Positions 43,406-51,631 of a stretch of 64,000 nt of DNA are shown one piece after another (position 1 is the stretch's first letter; each line of letters opens with the position of its first letter). The DNA is taken from positions 124,001 to 188,000 of the forward strand of contig JACKIQ010000003.1 in NCBI GenBank assembly GCA_020638365.1, given 5' to 3'. Under the pieces are notes generated by a model. That model saw only the letters and a list, made by a program, of their open reading frames with translations, had not been told where the DNA came from and ran no database searches. Source of the stretch: Rhodospirillales bacterium (lineage in GTDB: Bacteria; Pseudomonadota; Alphaproteobacteria; Micavibrionales; Micavibrionaceae). Made by a program: the position numbers and the translations under genes.

Positions 43406-44500
43406 CTAAATTTCGAAATCTTCAGCGGGGTGCGCTTCGAAGTCTTCGGGTACGGAGAGTTCGATCGTATCCAGCGGGGTTGAATAAGTCTGAATGAAAC
43501 CCTGCTTGTATCTGTCCATTCCTTCGGTTTCCGAACCGCCAAGGCACATGAATTCAGCGCCTTCCGCGAGCATCTGTTCGGCGGAAACAACCGTCAGGTA
43601 TGTCGCCAGGTTCGTCGTGTTGAAGTCGCTGACCTGAGACGCAAAGAGATTGGCCGTTTTTCCGCCATTAGACTCTGGCTCCCAAATCGAGAAGCCTGCA
43701 TCCTGCCCTTCGACTGAAACAATCAGACCGCGAAGATTAAGACTCCTTTGCTCTACGGCGAGCCTGGCGAGATAGTTAAAGTAATTTGTTCGCAGGTCGT
43801 AGCGATCATAATGGTTGGTTTTGGCTTCCCATTGTTGAGCCAGAGATTGGAGCGCGTTCACGTCGCGGGAGAAGTCGATTTCACGCGTCATGGAGGAAGA
43901 CCGTTTGAACTTGTTCATAGTCTGGCGGATGCGCCCGTATTCCCTGCCTTCCCTGTTGACCAGCGCGGCGCAGTCAATTGTGTGAACCGGGTAAGTCCAG
44001 TCCAGAACCGTTTCTTTAGTGCGCGTTGCTGTGATCTGAGGGAAACGGTTTTGTATTTCTTCTAAAACCAGATCCCTTGGAACACGACCTATTCTGAAAC
44101 TCATCTCTGTGTCCCGCACCTCCTGAAGAAACCGGCCAAGGGAATCCAGAGGTTGTTCACCGAACGGCGGGAAAATGACAACCGTGTCTTTCAGGTTCGG
44201 GTGCAGGCAAAAGAAGAATGTCGTCACCTCACCCTTTTCGCCCAGATGTTTGTTCATCCATAATCCGCGCCGCCCTGTAACCGCGTAATAAGTCGGCGAA
44301 TGCGTGTAGGGATCGTCCGAGGCGGCGAGTGAAAACGCCATTTTTAGGGATGTGAGGTCGGCGATGCCGACTTTCGTAATGTTGTCGATCGCACTTATTC
44401 TGCGTACGAATCCCCGTTCTCCATCCGAGGCGAGGTTATCGTTACCGACAGAATGGTAGAGTATTTTAGCTATGTCACGGCTCTTGAGAGCGTCGTTCAT
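43406..44500 (-). CDS. DUF2156 / GNAT-fold protein (LPG-synthase C-terminal-like)
   Basis: The 364-residue protein resembles the soluble C-terminal domain of phosphatidylglycerol lysyltransferases (DUF2156), a double GNAT fold. The diagnostic end MCLGGSETEGMDRYKQGF is present, as are GRRGLWMNKHLGE and FKRSSSMTREIDF. There is no membrane domain, so it is probably cytoplasmic and may transfer an aminoacyl or acyl group; the substrate is unknown. The XRE regulator gene lies 28 bases upstream on the same strand, so the two may share a transcript. Confidence 0.75.
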   Translation of the reverse strand: MNDALKSRDIAKILYHSVGNDNLASDGERGFVRRISAIDNITKVGIADLTSLKMAFSLAASDDPYTHSPTYYAVTGRRGLWMNKHLGEKGEVTTFFFCLHPNLKDTVVIFPPFGEQPLDSLGRFLQEVRDTEMSFRIGRVPRDLVLEEIQNRFPQITATRTKETVLDWTYPVHTIDCAALVNREGREYGRIRQTMNKFKRSSSMTREIDFSRDVNALQSLAQQWEAKTNHYDRYDLRTNYFNYLARLAVEQRSLNLRGLIVSVEGQDAGFSIWEPESNGGKTANLFASQVSDFNTTNLATYLTVVSAEQMLAEGAEFMCLGGSETEGMDRYKQGFIQTYSTPLDTIELSVPEDFEAHPAEDFEI

Positions 44501-44528
44501 GTTTACTCTTAGCGATTACTATTATGTG

Positions 44529-45158
44529 TTACGGGACCGGCTTTCCGTTATCCCATAGCATATTGAAAAACGTTTTCATTCCTTCTGCGAAAAACACGTT
44601 ATCGAGAAGGAGAACCTTATTGTGCGGTTTTCTGAGAGCCAGCGCGATACGGGTGCCGTAGATAAAGACCGTATACGGGCTGAAATATTTTTCGGGGACC
44701 TTGCGATACCATGATTTTGGAGCGATGAAGGTTTTTTCATCCTCGCGCACCAGAATCCGTTCCGAGATGCCCGCTTTTTTCATGCGTTCGATATGCATCA
44801 GGGTGTAATCGTAATTTTCCTTTTCGTTTTCCGAAATCTCGGCGATACCCAGCAGGAGAACCTCCCCTTTCGTATTTTGTAAGGTATGGAAGATGTCGTC
44901 CTGCAAGCGGCGCAGGCAATCCTCACCCTCGAATACGATCAACTTGTCCTGAACGCGCTGGACGCCACCGGAAATAAAAAGGATACCGGCATTATCAAAA
45001 GCCTTGGTGATTTTTTCGATCGTGCTGGCGTTTGGTTGGTTGGTTCCATTTTCAATCCGCGCGATGCCGGTTTGAGACAAGCCAGCCTGTTGTGCCAGCT
45101 CTCCCTGGCTCCACCCAACCAACGCGCGGGCCGCGCGGATTTGTTCAATCGTCGGCAT
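44529..45158 (-). CDS. XRE-family regulator with TrmB-like C-terminal domain
   Basis: Residues 1-65 are a Cro/C1-type helix-turn-helix (RAARALVGWSQGELAQQAGLSQ, ARIENGTNQPNASTIEKI). The C-terminal 120 residues (GEVLLLGIAEISENE, YDYTLMHIERMKKAGI, FSPYTVFIYGTRIALALRKPHNKVLLLDN) resemble the PLD-like sensor half of TrmB-type regulators. This part of the protein probably binds a ligand. No clear ribosome site precedes ATG 45158, so the message may be leaderless. It sits upstream of the DUF2156 gene on the same strand, its most likely target or partner. Confidence 0.75.
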   Translation of the reverse strand: MPTIEQIRAARALVGWSQGELAQQAGLSQTGIARIENGTNQPNASTIEKITKAFDNAGILFISGGVQRVQDKLIVFEGEDCLRRLQDDIFHTLQNTKGEVLLLGIAEISENEKENYDYTLMHIERMKKAGISERILVREDEKTFIAPKSWYRKVPEKYFSPYTVFIYGTRIALALRKPHNKVLLLDNVFFAEGMKTFFNMLWDNGKPVP

Positions 45159-45295
45159 GCAAAAAATAACCCAAACACTACATAAATTCTGCGTAACATA
45201 GAATATATATGATGTTTAGCTGATTAAGTCCATACGGCCTATATTAGTAAATGCAAATAAAATGTACTAAAGTGCAGAGAAAATGAATTTAAATC

Positions 45296-45324
45296 TTGAC
45301 AATTTTATGGCAAAAGCCTAAAAC
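45296..45324 (+). promoter_or_regulatory. Orphan sigma70-type promoter
   Basis: TTGACA (45296-45301) is 17 bases from TAAAAC (45319-45324). No convincing ORF starts downstream before the terminator at 45443-45473, so the transcript would be non-coding. Confidence 0.5.
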
Positions 45325-45329
45325 GATGA

Positions 45330-45473
45330 TACAGGAATGGATTATACATAATCTATAACGAGCGGCGTTCTAGAATGACCGTTCATCCTCAAAGATATCC
45401 GTTTCTGATCGTGATCCCCACACACACGATACTGCGTATATTAAGTTGGCCTTCGTGCCAACTTTCTTTTTTT
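45330..45473 (+). ncRNA. Candidate small RNA between promoter and terminator
   Basis: A transcript starting near 45330 and ending at the hairpin would be about 140 bases. The hairpin AAGTTGGC (45443-45450) pairs with GCCAACTT (45457-45464) and is followed by TCTTTTTTT, a classical intrinsic terminator. The only frame across it (45375-45563) runs through the terminator and looks non-coding. No RNA family is recognised. The rest of the 460-base gap is AT-rich and empty. Confidence 0.45.
45443..45473 (+). terminator. Rho-independent terminator without an upstream gene
   Basis: This is an eight-base-pair stem (AAGTTGGC/GCCAACTT) with a six-base loop and a nine-base T-rich tail. No plus-strand coding gene lies upstream before the divergent XRE gene. 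Confidence 0.85.
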
Positions 45474-45618
45474 GGGCTCTGTGAGCGGCTTTTTTCCTGT
45501 GTTTTCTTAACTTGTTTCGGTTTTCTTACGTGTTCAGTCGATTTGGTGCGGGGATTCGGGTAATGTAAGAACCGTATCCGCAATTCAGGGGTTCTTATAG
45601 ACAGGGAGAGGGGTTCCT

Positions 45619-46449
45619 ATGGAAGATAAGATGCAAAAAGACGAACCATCAAGCGGAGAAGCAGGCGAAAAAAAGACATCTTTTAGCCATAAATCGTGCG
45701 CTGTGAAGCAGTGCGGTCCGTGTGCTCGGCAGGGCGGCGTTTTTTTTATCGGGTTGCTGGTTTTTATTTTTTTCGCCGCAATCATTTTTTTCTCTCAGCA
45801 AGCGAATCATGACGGGAAAACAGTACTCTCTTCAGCAGTAAGGGAGGGCGGTACACCCGATGAGGAAAGGAAAACAGGCGACCAACAGAAACAACAAGAT
45901 AGCCCCGTACATACGGCTGACGGGGCCGGGCCGGATTCCCAGTCCGGCGAGACTGCGGGACAAACTGAATCTGAGGATGCCTGTCCGGGGTGTATGACTT
46001 CCCTGCGCTATGTTTTACCTCACCGGCCGGACGTCCGGCATTTGCGCGTGCCTAAAGAGGTCGAGATTCGCGGGCGTTGGGTTGCGAATATGCCGGACGC
46101 GGTTGTGGAGGCGATTTTTGATCATATTTCGTTTCAGATTATTTATGACGCCAATTTTGAAGTGGGGATCAGGCGTTATGCGCGGGGCTACTATTCCTAT
46201 GACGATACGACTGGCGTGCTCAGTCTCAAACCGGCCTATAAAATGGACCCGCCGCCTCCTGTGCCCGGAATCGTTTTCCAAGTTCTGACTCTCCGCTATT
46301 ACGATGTTGTTTTAAGAACAGATGCGGGCGCATCTCTACAGTACTGGACCGCACCTCCTTTTAATCCCCGCCAGCGCGATATTTTTCCGCTTCTTTCATT
46401 TACCGGCGTGCAGGACGATCCCTATCTCGTTTGGCAGAAAATGGACTAA
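45619..46449 (+). CDS. Unassigned membrane-anchored protein
   Basis: The 276-residue product has a cytoplasmic N-terminus with two cysteine pairs (SCAVKQCGPC), a membrane helix at about residues 40-60, and a polar linker (GDQQKQQDSP to GQTESE). A C-terminal domain follows from about residue 115 (ACPGCMTSLRYVLP, VEIRGRWVANMPD, IFDHISFQIIYDANFE). I do not recognise the family. The topology suggests a periplasmic C-terminal domain. The gene lies 13 bases before mutM and is probably co-transcribed with it. Confidence 0.6.
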   Translation: MEDKMQKDEPSSGEAGEKKTSFSHKSCAVKQCGPCARQGGVFFIGLLVFIFFAAIIFFSQQANHDGKTVLSSAVREGGTPDEERKTGDQQKQQDSPVHTADGAGPDSQSGETAGQTESEDACPGCMTSLRYVLPHRPDVRHLRVPKEVEIRGRWVANMPDAVVEAIFDHISFQIIYDANFEVGIRRYARGYYSYDDTTGVLSLKPAYKMDPPPPVPGIVFQVLTLRYYDVVLRTDAGASLQYWTAPPFNPRQRDIFPLLSFTGVQDDPYLVWQKMD

Positions 46450-46462
46450 CCGGGTTATTGCC

Positions 46463-47305
46463 ATGCCAGAACTGCCGGAAGTCGAAACAGTCAGGAGGGG
46501 TTTGGTTCAGGCTCTTTTATGCAAACGCTTTTCCGATGTGTTTGTTTATCGAAGCGATTTACGCTTTCCCATACCCGAGAATTTTTGCTCGGCGCTCAAA
46601 GGACGGACTGTCAGCGAGCTCGTCCGGCGCGGGAAGTATATTGTCGGTATTCTGGATTCGGGGTGCGCTTTCATTCTTCATCTTGGCATGTCAGGTCGCG
46701 CGAAAATTTTTGATTCTCAAACTCCATATCATCCAGAAAAGCACGATCATGTCATGCTTGAGACCGAAGACGGAATCCGAATTGTCTATCACGACCCGCG
46801 GCGATTCGGTTTTATCCGTCTGGAAGATGCGGCGAAGTGGCAAGAGCTTCCTCCCTTTGACAGGATGGGGCCTGAACCGATGGCGGAAGAGCATGTCTTT
46901 AATGGCCAGATTTTGCGGGAGGTCCTTTTATCCCGGTCCGGCCCTGTTAAAAATGTTCTTCTCGATCAAAGGGTCGTTGCAGGGCTTGGAAATATATATG
47001 TCTGTGAGGCGCTTTTCGATGCAGGAATTTCTCCGGAGCGGTCGGCCTATAGTCTTGGGGAAAGCGAGTGCAGCCGTCTTGCCCGAAGCATTCGAAAGAT
47101 TCTAGAGCGAGCGATTGATGCGGGCGGAAGTACGCTGCGCGATTATCAAAAGACTGACGGATCACTTGGGTACTTTCAACATCAGTTTTCGGTTTACGGC
47201 CGTGAGGGGAGGCCGTGCGGCGGCTGTGATTGTGGTAAAGGAGCTGTGGTCAGAACCGTGCAGGCGGGGCGTTCGACTTTTTCCTGTCCGGTTAAACAGG
47301 TATAA
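46463..47305 (+). CDS. mutM: Formamidopyrimidine-DNA glycosylase MutM, zinc finger atypical
   Basis: MutM removes 8-oxoguanine and formamidopyrimidines from DNA. The product starts MPELPEVETVRRGL, with the catalytic N-terminal proline after Met removal and the adjacent Glu. HLGMSGR, HDHVMLE and YHDPRRFGF are present, as is VAGLGNIYVCEALF from the H2TH region. The C-terminal zinc finger has CGGC (about C252, C255), but the second half reads STFSCPVKQV, where the family has CPxCQ; the last cysteine is a lysine. C257 in CDC might replace it. The start at ATG 46463 fits the invariant N-terminus. Confidence 0.94.
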   Translation: MPELPEVETVRRGLVQALLCKRFSDVFVYRSDLRFPIPENFCSALKGRTVSELVRRGKYIVGILDSGCAFILHLGMSGRAKIFDSQTPYHPEKHDHVMLETEDGIRIVYHDPRRFGFIRLEDAAKWQELPPFDRMGPEPMAEEHVFNGQILREVLLSRSGPVKNVLLDQRVVAGLGNIYVCEALFDAGISPERSAYSLGESECSRLARSIRKILERAIDAGGSTLRDYQKTDGSLGYFQHQFSVYGREGRPCGGCDCGKGAVVRTVQAGRSTFSCPVKQV

Positions 47306-47312
47306 TGGCGCT

Positions 47313-47768
47313 ATGGGGTTTTACCGTGCCATTCCTGTCCGTGAGTCCTTTCGAATCCTTCTGAAAAGCGGGGGCGTTCCGATTTGTTTCTGTCTTGCCT
47401 TGAGCTTTGCGGTGTTATGGGCGTTCCCGTTATCGGCGCAGTCCTTCTTTCCTGCTTCCTCGACGGGGGCGACGGTTTCGTTCTTTTCCAGTCTTGAGGA
47501 TATTCCCCTTATGCCCGGCCTAGCCGAGATCGCTTCGGAAGGTCTTGTGTTCGACAAGCCTGAGGGTCGTATCGTCGAAGCTTTGGCTCTGACCGGAACT
47601 CTGGGGCAGAAGGATGTTCTTATCTATTATGGCGGGACCCTGCCCCAGCTTGGCTGGGGGCGCGTAAACGATTTTCGTTTTTTCCGCGATGGCGAGACGC
47701 TGGATATCAGTTTTTTCCACACGGACGAGGGGAATGTCGTCCGTTTTCTTGTTCGGCCCGTGCTTTAG
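47313..47768 (+). CDS. Unassigned exported protein downstream of mutM
   Basis: From ATG 47313 the 151-residue product has a hydrophobic segment at about residues 22-41 ending LSAQS, consistent with a signal peptide with a long n-region. The mature part has GLVFDKPEGRIVEALALTG, VLIYYGGTLPQLGWGRVNDFRFFRDGE and ends FLVRPVL. I do not recognise a named family; similar small secreted proteins with this YYxxTLPQLGW pattern occur in alphaproteobacteria, in my experience. The frame is open upstream into mutM, but the signal peptide fixes the start. Confidence 0.65.
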   Translation: MGFYRAIPVRESFRILLKSGGVPICFCLALSFAVLWAFPLSAQSFFPASSTGATVSFFSSLEDIPLMPGLAEIASEGLVFDKPEGRIVEALALTGTLGQKDVLIYYGGTLPQLGWGRVNDFRFFRDGETLDISFFHTDEGNVVRFLVRPVL

Positions 47769-47816
47769 GGCTCCGGTTCAGGTGATTCGTTTTATTTTGT
47801 AATTCTTATGAAAGTC

Positions 47817-47846
47817 TTGACAGGGAAGGGTTTTCGCGCGTATTAC
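47817..47846 (+). promoter_or_regulatory. Possible rpsT promoter
   Basis: TTGACA (47817-47822) and TATTAC (47841-47846) are 18 bases apart. This would leave a leader of about 150 bases before rpsT. Confidence 0.5.
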
Positions 47847-47933
47847 TCTTGCTCGCTTAAAGCGAATGGAAAGGCCGAACGCGTTTACTAGACAAAACAT
47901 TTTTCGGGCTTTACGTTTGTAGGAAATTATTCC

Positions 47934-47942
47934 TGTGGATAA
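47934..47942 (-). promoter_or_regulatory. Consensus DnaA box in front of rpsT
   Basis: TGTGGATAA is the exact reverse complement of the DnaA box TTATCCACA. It lies in an AT-rich 240-base gap. No second perfect box was seen, so this is not enough to call an origin. Confidence 0.6.
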
Positions 47943-48009
47943 TTTGGTGCATATCTTTGTTATCACAGGATATTAGGATCAATGAATAGAGAATTGAAAA
48001 GGTTTAACA

Positions 48010-48276
48010 ATGGCAAATCATAAGTCGGCTAAAAAACGTATTCGTCGGACCGAGAGACGGACGGAAATCAACAAGACGCGCAAAAGTCGTATCCGGACGT
48101 ATGTAAAAAAGGTTGAGCAAGCGATCGAGGCGAAGGATGCAAAGCTCGCGCAAGAGGCTCTGAGACTCGTTCAGCCGGAGCTTTCCAGGGGGGTTTTGAA
48201 AGGGCTGATTCACAAAAATGCTGCGGCCAGAAAGCTGTCCCGGCTCACCTCAAAAGTAAAGGCTTTGTCTGCCTGA
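48010..48276 (+). CDS. rpsT: 30S ribosomal protein S20
   Basis: S20 binds 16S rRNA in the small subunit. The 88-residue basic protein starts MANHKSAKKRIRRTERRTEIN and ends AARKLSRLTSKVKALSA, both typical. A terminator follows after 63 bases. Its position upstream of dnaA is a common alphaproteobacterial order. Confidence 0.98.
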   Translation: MANHKSAKKRIRRTERRTEINKTRKSRIRTYVKKVEQAIEAKDAKLAQEALRLVQPELSRGVLKGLIHKNAAARKLSRLTSKVKALSA

Positions 48277-48339
48277 TTTTTCAGGATGCGGTGTTTTTTG
48301 CTGCATGCTTATCATGCTGACTTTATAGGTTTTTTTAAG

Positions 48340-48368
48340 ACTCCTCGTCCTATGATGAGGAGTTTTTT
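48340..48368 (+). terminator. Rho-independent terminator after rpsT
   Basis: ACTCCTC at 48340-48346 pairs with GAGGAGT at 48357-48363, followed by a T run to 48368. It separates rpsT from the dnaA leader. Confidence 0.85.
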
Positions 48369-48389
48369 GCTGCACAAAAAAATCAAGCA

Positions 48390-48409
48390 CAAAAAAGAAT
48401 TCTTTTTTG
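48390..48409. repeat. Perfect 20-bp palindrome between rpsT and dnaA
   Basis: CAAAAAAGAA and TTCTTTTTTG form an uninterrupted palindrome at 48390-48409, about 40 bases upstream of the -35 box proposed for the structured RNA. It could be a protein-binding site or part of a back-up terminator. Confidence 0.7.
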
Positions 48410-48466
48410 CCTGTTCGGTTTTTGTTCGTATTGCATCACGACAAAAATTTAGTGTAGGGTGAATTC

Positions 48467-48736
48467 ATCACAGAGATACGAGCAAGTGATCTGCAAGGGA
48501 ACTTTCCGGGAAAGTTTGCCGCTCTCTGATCTTAACCTGAAATATGTTGCTGGTGAATTCCAGTTGAGTTTTTCAGGTTATCAGCCTAGCCGATGTGGGT
48601 ATTGTTGGCGGCAATAGGGGATGGCCTCTAAAACGACAGTCTCTGGGGAGCTGCGGCAAGTTTTAGTAAGGTCTCACGTTACCAGATTTTAGACACAGGC
48701 AGCGTTGCGTATGCAATTTGCTGGAGGGGTTTTTTT
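48467..48736 (+). ncRNA. Structured RNA or long dnaA leader, unassigned
   Basis: A promoter TTGCAT (48431-48436) with TAGGGT (48455-48460) would start an RNA near 48467. Helices readable by eye include AACTTT/AAAGTT near 48499-48515, AACCTGAA/TTCAGGTT (48534-48580) enclosing CTGG/CCAG, TATTG/CAATA near 48600-48616, and TTGC-GTAT-GCAA near 48706-48717. A T run lies at 48730-48736. The 552-base gap has no ORF. I compared it mentally with tmRNA, RNase P RNA, SRP RNA and common riboswitches and found no match. A 6S-like RNA is possible but unproven. Confidence 0.5.
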
Positions 48737-48828
48737 GCCTCAAACGCTGTATTTGTCTCGAATCACCCCGCTCTGAGTTGTGTTCTTGGTCGTTTTAATA
48801 AGTAAAATTTATATGTGGAGAGAAAGTA

Positions 48829-50265
48829 ATGCCGGAAGTTGTGGGAAAAACGTCAGCTCAACAAAAAGCGGGACAGAAAAGTCTTGAAGATACGCCTCTT
48901 GAGCCGACACCGGAAATTCAGGGTCTTTGGAACAGCGTCCATAACGCTATGCGCAAGGAGTTCGGGGAAGCGATTTTCCGGAGTTGGCTCAAGCCACTTA
49001 TTCTTCGGGCATACTATCATGGAACTATGGAGGTTTCGGTTCCCACGCGGTTTATGCGCGACTGGATTCACACGCATTATGCGGAGCGCATTACGCAAAT
49101 GTGCGCGGAGCAGAACTCCGAGATCCGCCGGGTGCAGATCGTCGTTGTACAAAACTCTATTCCTTCCGACGAAAAAGAAGCAGAAACCGAAGAGGGTCAA
49201 GATAACAAGGCGAATCAGAATAACCGCGAGGGTATCGCTTCGATTTCTTCGCCTCTTGATCCCCGTTTCACATTCGAGGGGTTTGTCGTCGGGAAACCGA
49301 ACGCCTTGGCGCACGCGGCAGCACGGCGCGTTGTCGAGAGCATGAGCGTGCCGTTTAATCCGCTGTTTTTATACGGCGGCGTGGGGCTAGGAAAAACTCA
49401 CCTCATGCATGCGATTTCATGGACCATGCAGGAGAACTGGCCTGACAAGCTGGTTATGTATCTATCGGCCGAGAAGTTCATGTACCAGTTTGTGAAAGCG
49501 CTGCGCGCAAACGATACGATGAACTTTAAAGACCAGTTCCGTTCCGTTGACGTACTGATCATTGACGATATCCAGTTTATCGCGGGCAAAGAATCTACAC
49601 AGGAAGAATTTTTCCATACTTTTAACGCGCTGGTCGATCAGAACAAGCAGATCATTATTTCCGCAGACCGGGCCCCGAGCGATCTTACGGGGATTGATGA
49701 GCGTCTTCGTTCCCGGCTTGCCTGGGGGCTTGTCGCTGATATTCATCCCAGCACATATGAGCTTCGTCTGGGTATTCTGGAGTCGAAGCGGGAGCGTCTG
49801 GGGGCGAGCGTTCCAAGCAGCGTGCTTGAGTTTCTGGCTTTGAAAGTTACGTCTAACATCCGCGAGCTTGAAGGTGCGTTGAACAGGATTGTTGCTCATG
49901 CGGACGTGGCCAAGCAGGAGATTACTCTGGAGACGACGCAGGAAGTCTTGCAGGATCTTCTCCGGGCGCATGACCGTAAGATTACGATCGACGAAATCCA
50001 GCGAAAGGTTGCCGAGCATTATAACCTGCGGGTTTCGGACATGCACTCCGCCCGTCGCGCCCGTAACGTCGCGCGGCCACGGCAGGTCGCGATGTATTTG
50101 GCCAAGATTTTGACGTCACGCTCTTTGCCTGAGATCGGACGCAAGTTCGGAGGCCGCGATCACACGACTGTGATGCATGCGATTCGCAAGGTCGAGCAAC
50201 TCATGAACGAGGATGCGCAGATCGCTCAGGATGTCGAAGTCGTGCGGCGTGCGCTCACCGGCTAG
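48829..50265 (+). CDS. dnaA: Chromosomal replication initiator DnaA
   Basis: DnaA binds DnaA boxes at the origin and opens DNA for replication start. The 478-residue protein has domain I (residues about 25-95, FGEAIFRSWLKPL), a polar linker, and the AAA+ domain with Walker A GGVGLGKTH (near residue 183) and Walker B LIIDDIQFIAG. The C-terminal helix-turn-helix has the DnaA signature FGGRDHTTVMHAIRKV. GGAGAG lies before the ATG. It follows a 550-base leader region and ends in a strong terminator. Confidence 0.99.
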   Translation: MPEVVGKTSAQQKAGQKSLEDTPLEPTPEIQGLWNSVHNAMRKEFGEAIFRSWLKPLILRAYYHGTMEVSVPTRFMRDWIHTHYAERITQMCAEQNSEIRRVQIVVVQNSIPSDEKEAETEEGQDNKANQNNREGIASISSPLDPRFTFEGFVVGKPNALAHAAARRVVESMSVPFNPLFLYGGVGLGKTHLMHAISWTMQENWPDKLVMYLSAEKFMYQFVKALRANDTMNFKDQFRSVDVLIIDDIQFIAGKESTQEEFFHTFNALVDQNKQIIISADRAPSDLTGIDERLRSRLAWGLVADIHPSTYELRLGILESKRERLGASVPSSVLEFLALKVTSNIRELEGALNRIVAHADVAKQEITLETTQEVLQDLLRAHDRKITIDEIQRKVAEHYNLRVSDMHSARRARNVARPRQVAMYLAKILTSRSLPEIGRKFGGRDHTTVMHAIRKVEQLMNEDAQIAQDVEVVRRALTG

Positions 50266-50298
50266 GTTTCTCCTCAAGAGTGGTGTGAGGGTAAAAAG

Positions 50299-50326
50299 AA
50301 AAACCCCACCGACGGTGGGGTTTTTC
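50299..50326 (+). terminator. Rho-independent terminator after dnaA
   Basis: AAACCCCACC at 50301-50310 pairs with GGTGGGGTTT at 50314-50323, with a three-base loop and further T residues. It starts 33 bases after the dnaA stop. Confidence 0.93.
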
Positions 50327-50371
50327 CGTACTCAATAACTCCAACTCAAAAAAAACAGCTCCTCAGACTTG

Positions 50372-51382
50372 TTAGGAAGGGCGCACGTCATCAAACTTCG
50401 ATTGGCTGTTAGGTGCGTCTCCGTTCCGGTATCGTTGTAGGAAGGACGTGATGAATGTTTCGTCTTCAGCGAGTCTTTGTTCCCTTACTTCCGTTTTCTT
50501 TCCTTTTTTGAGTTTCGCAAAGGCGGCTGTGTCAGCAGCAAGACGCGTCAGAAACTCTTCGTTGCCAAGCAAGCGTTCTTCTTTAGGGGTGGTGATTATT
50601 CTCACATTCGGATCGTCTATGCTGCCTGCGACTTTTTGAGCAAGATCGTCTATTACTCTTTTGGCTTTTTCACCTTTTTGAAGCGTATCAAACTCCAGTT
50701 CAGAGAAAGTGACCGGCTCCATATCAGCAAAGCGGGGATGGATCGTTACACGATCAAGGGAGACGGACACGTTCACGCCATCTATGACAATTTTGGCTTT
50801 ATGAGTCGAGTAGTCCATGACGCCCTGGACCCTGATATCATCTTCGATCTGTTCAAGTTGGGCCCGTAGCTTATCGCTTTTGATTGCCTGTAGCACCGGC
50901 CGTGCTACGAACCCGTCTATTTCGGATTTTCTTTCTTTACGAACCAAGGCGGATTCTGAGTTTGCTTCCAAGTCCTCTTCCTCGTAATCGTCATCGGTCG
51001 AAAAGTTTCCAAGGTTTGCCGGACGCGTCTTGTATCTTTGTGAAGTCTGTCCCTCTGGGGAGTAGGTCAGAGTCAACGCTCCGCTCAGTCCGTTCATGAT
51101 GTCCAGATTGTCCGTATCGAGTATCGCGCGTATTTTATGCGCGGATGTTATTTCCGGCCCAAGGATCGCGTCGCTTCCGGTCAGATTGACCATGAATCTC
51201 TCGGCAGTTTCGTCACTGTCAAACCAAGAGATCGGCACGTCGACCTTTGATTCGGTCTCGGTCTTGGCTTTTTTTATCGTAAAGCCGGTTTTTTCTCCGG
51301 GGACAAGGAAAGCCAATCTGGCTGAACCGTTCAACCGGGTGACCTCTTCCTGTCGTAATAATTGTGCGGCGTGCTCAGGCAT
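50372..51382 (-). CDS. Unassigned 336-residue soluble protein
   Basis: No family is recognised. The protein has no signal peptide or membrane helix. It contains a beta-rich first half (SARLAFLVPGEKTGFTIKK, FMVNLTGSDAILG, GALTLTYSPEG), an acidic linker (STDDDYEEEDLEANSES) and a helical second half with FDTLQKGEKAKRVIDDLAQKVAG. The composition and style resemble the other large unassigned proteins at 16.1 and 36.6 kb. AGGTGAA lies before the start. It is monocistronic and divergent from bioB by 250 bases. Confidence 0.6.
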   Translation of the reverse strand: MPEHAAQLLRQEEVTRLNGSARLAFLVPGEKTGFTIKKAKTETESKVDVPISWFDSDETAERFMVNLTGSDAILGPEITSAHKIRAILDTDNLDIMNGLSGALTLTYSPEGQTSQRYKTRPANLGNFSTDDDYEEEDLEANSESALVRKERKSEIDGFVARPVLQAIKSDKLRAQLEQIEDDIRVQGVMDYSTHKAKIVIDGVNVSVSLDRVTIHPRFADMEPVTFSELEFDTLQKGEKAKRVIDDLAQKVAGSIDDPNVRIITTPKEERLLGNEEFLTRLAADTAAFAKLKKGKKTEVREQRLAEDETFITSFLQRYRNGDAPNSQSKFDDVRPS

Positions 51383-51631
51383 TGTTCACCTGCCCGTCGC
51401 CGCCCCGTTTAAGGGGGAAAATTCCTGTCGTCATGATAAAGCCGTTCTCCGTGGCATCCGTAGCGACTCCAGAGTAGTAAAACTTTTTGCTGCTGTGCAA
51501 GAAAAAAGATTGTTTGCTTATTTCTTTCAATAGGTTATAAAATTTCCTCTTTGCTTGATTGTTCGGCGCTATGTTCCTTTTTTGATTTTCGAGGACTTGT
51601 AACTTTTCTGCTTTAACCGCATAACCAAACC

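Noticed and set aside
45375..45563. 62-residue plus-strand frame
   Set aside because: It reads through a strong intrinsic terminator and has a Cys/Phe/Leu-rich composition from the T run.
48467..48736. tmRNA, RNase P RNA, SRP RNA or a known riboswitch
   Set aside because: The conserved cores I remember (tag ORF and acceptor end, GAAAGTCCGGGC, GGAAGCAGCC, thi and cobalamin boxes) are absent. Kept only as an unassigned structured RNA.
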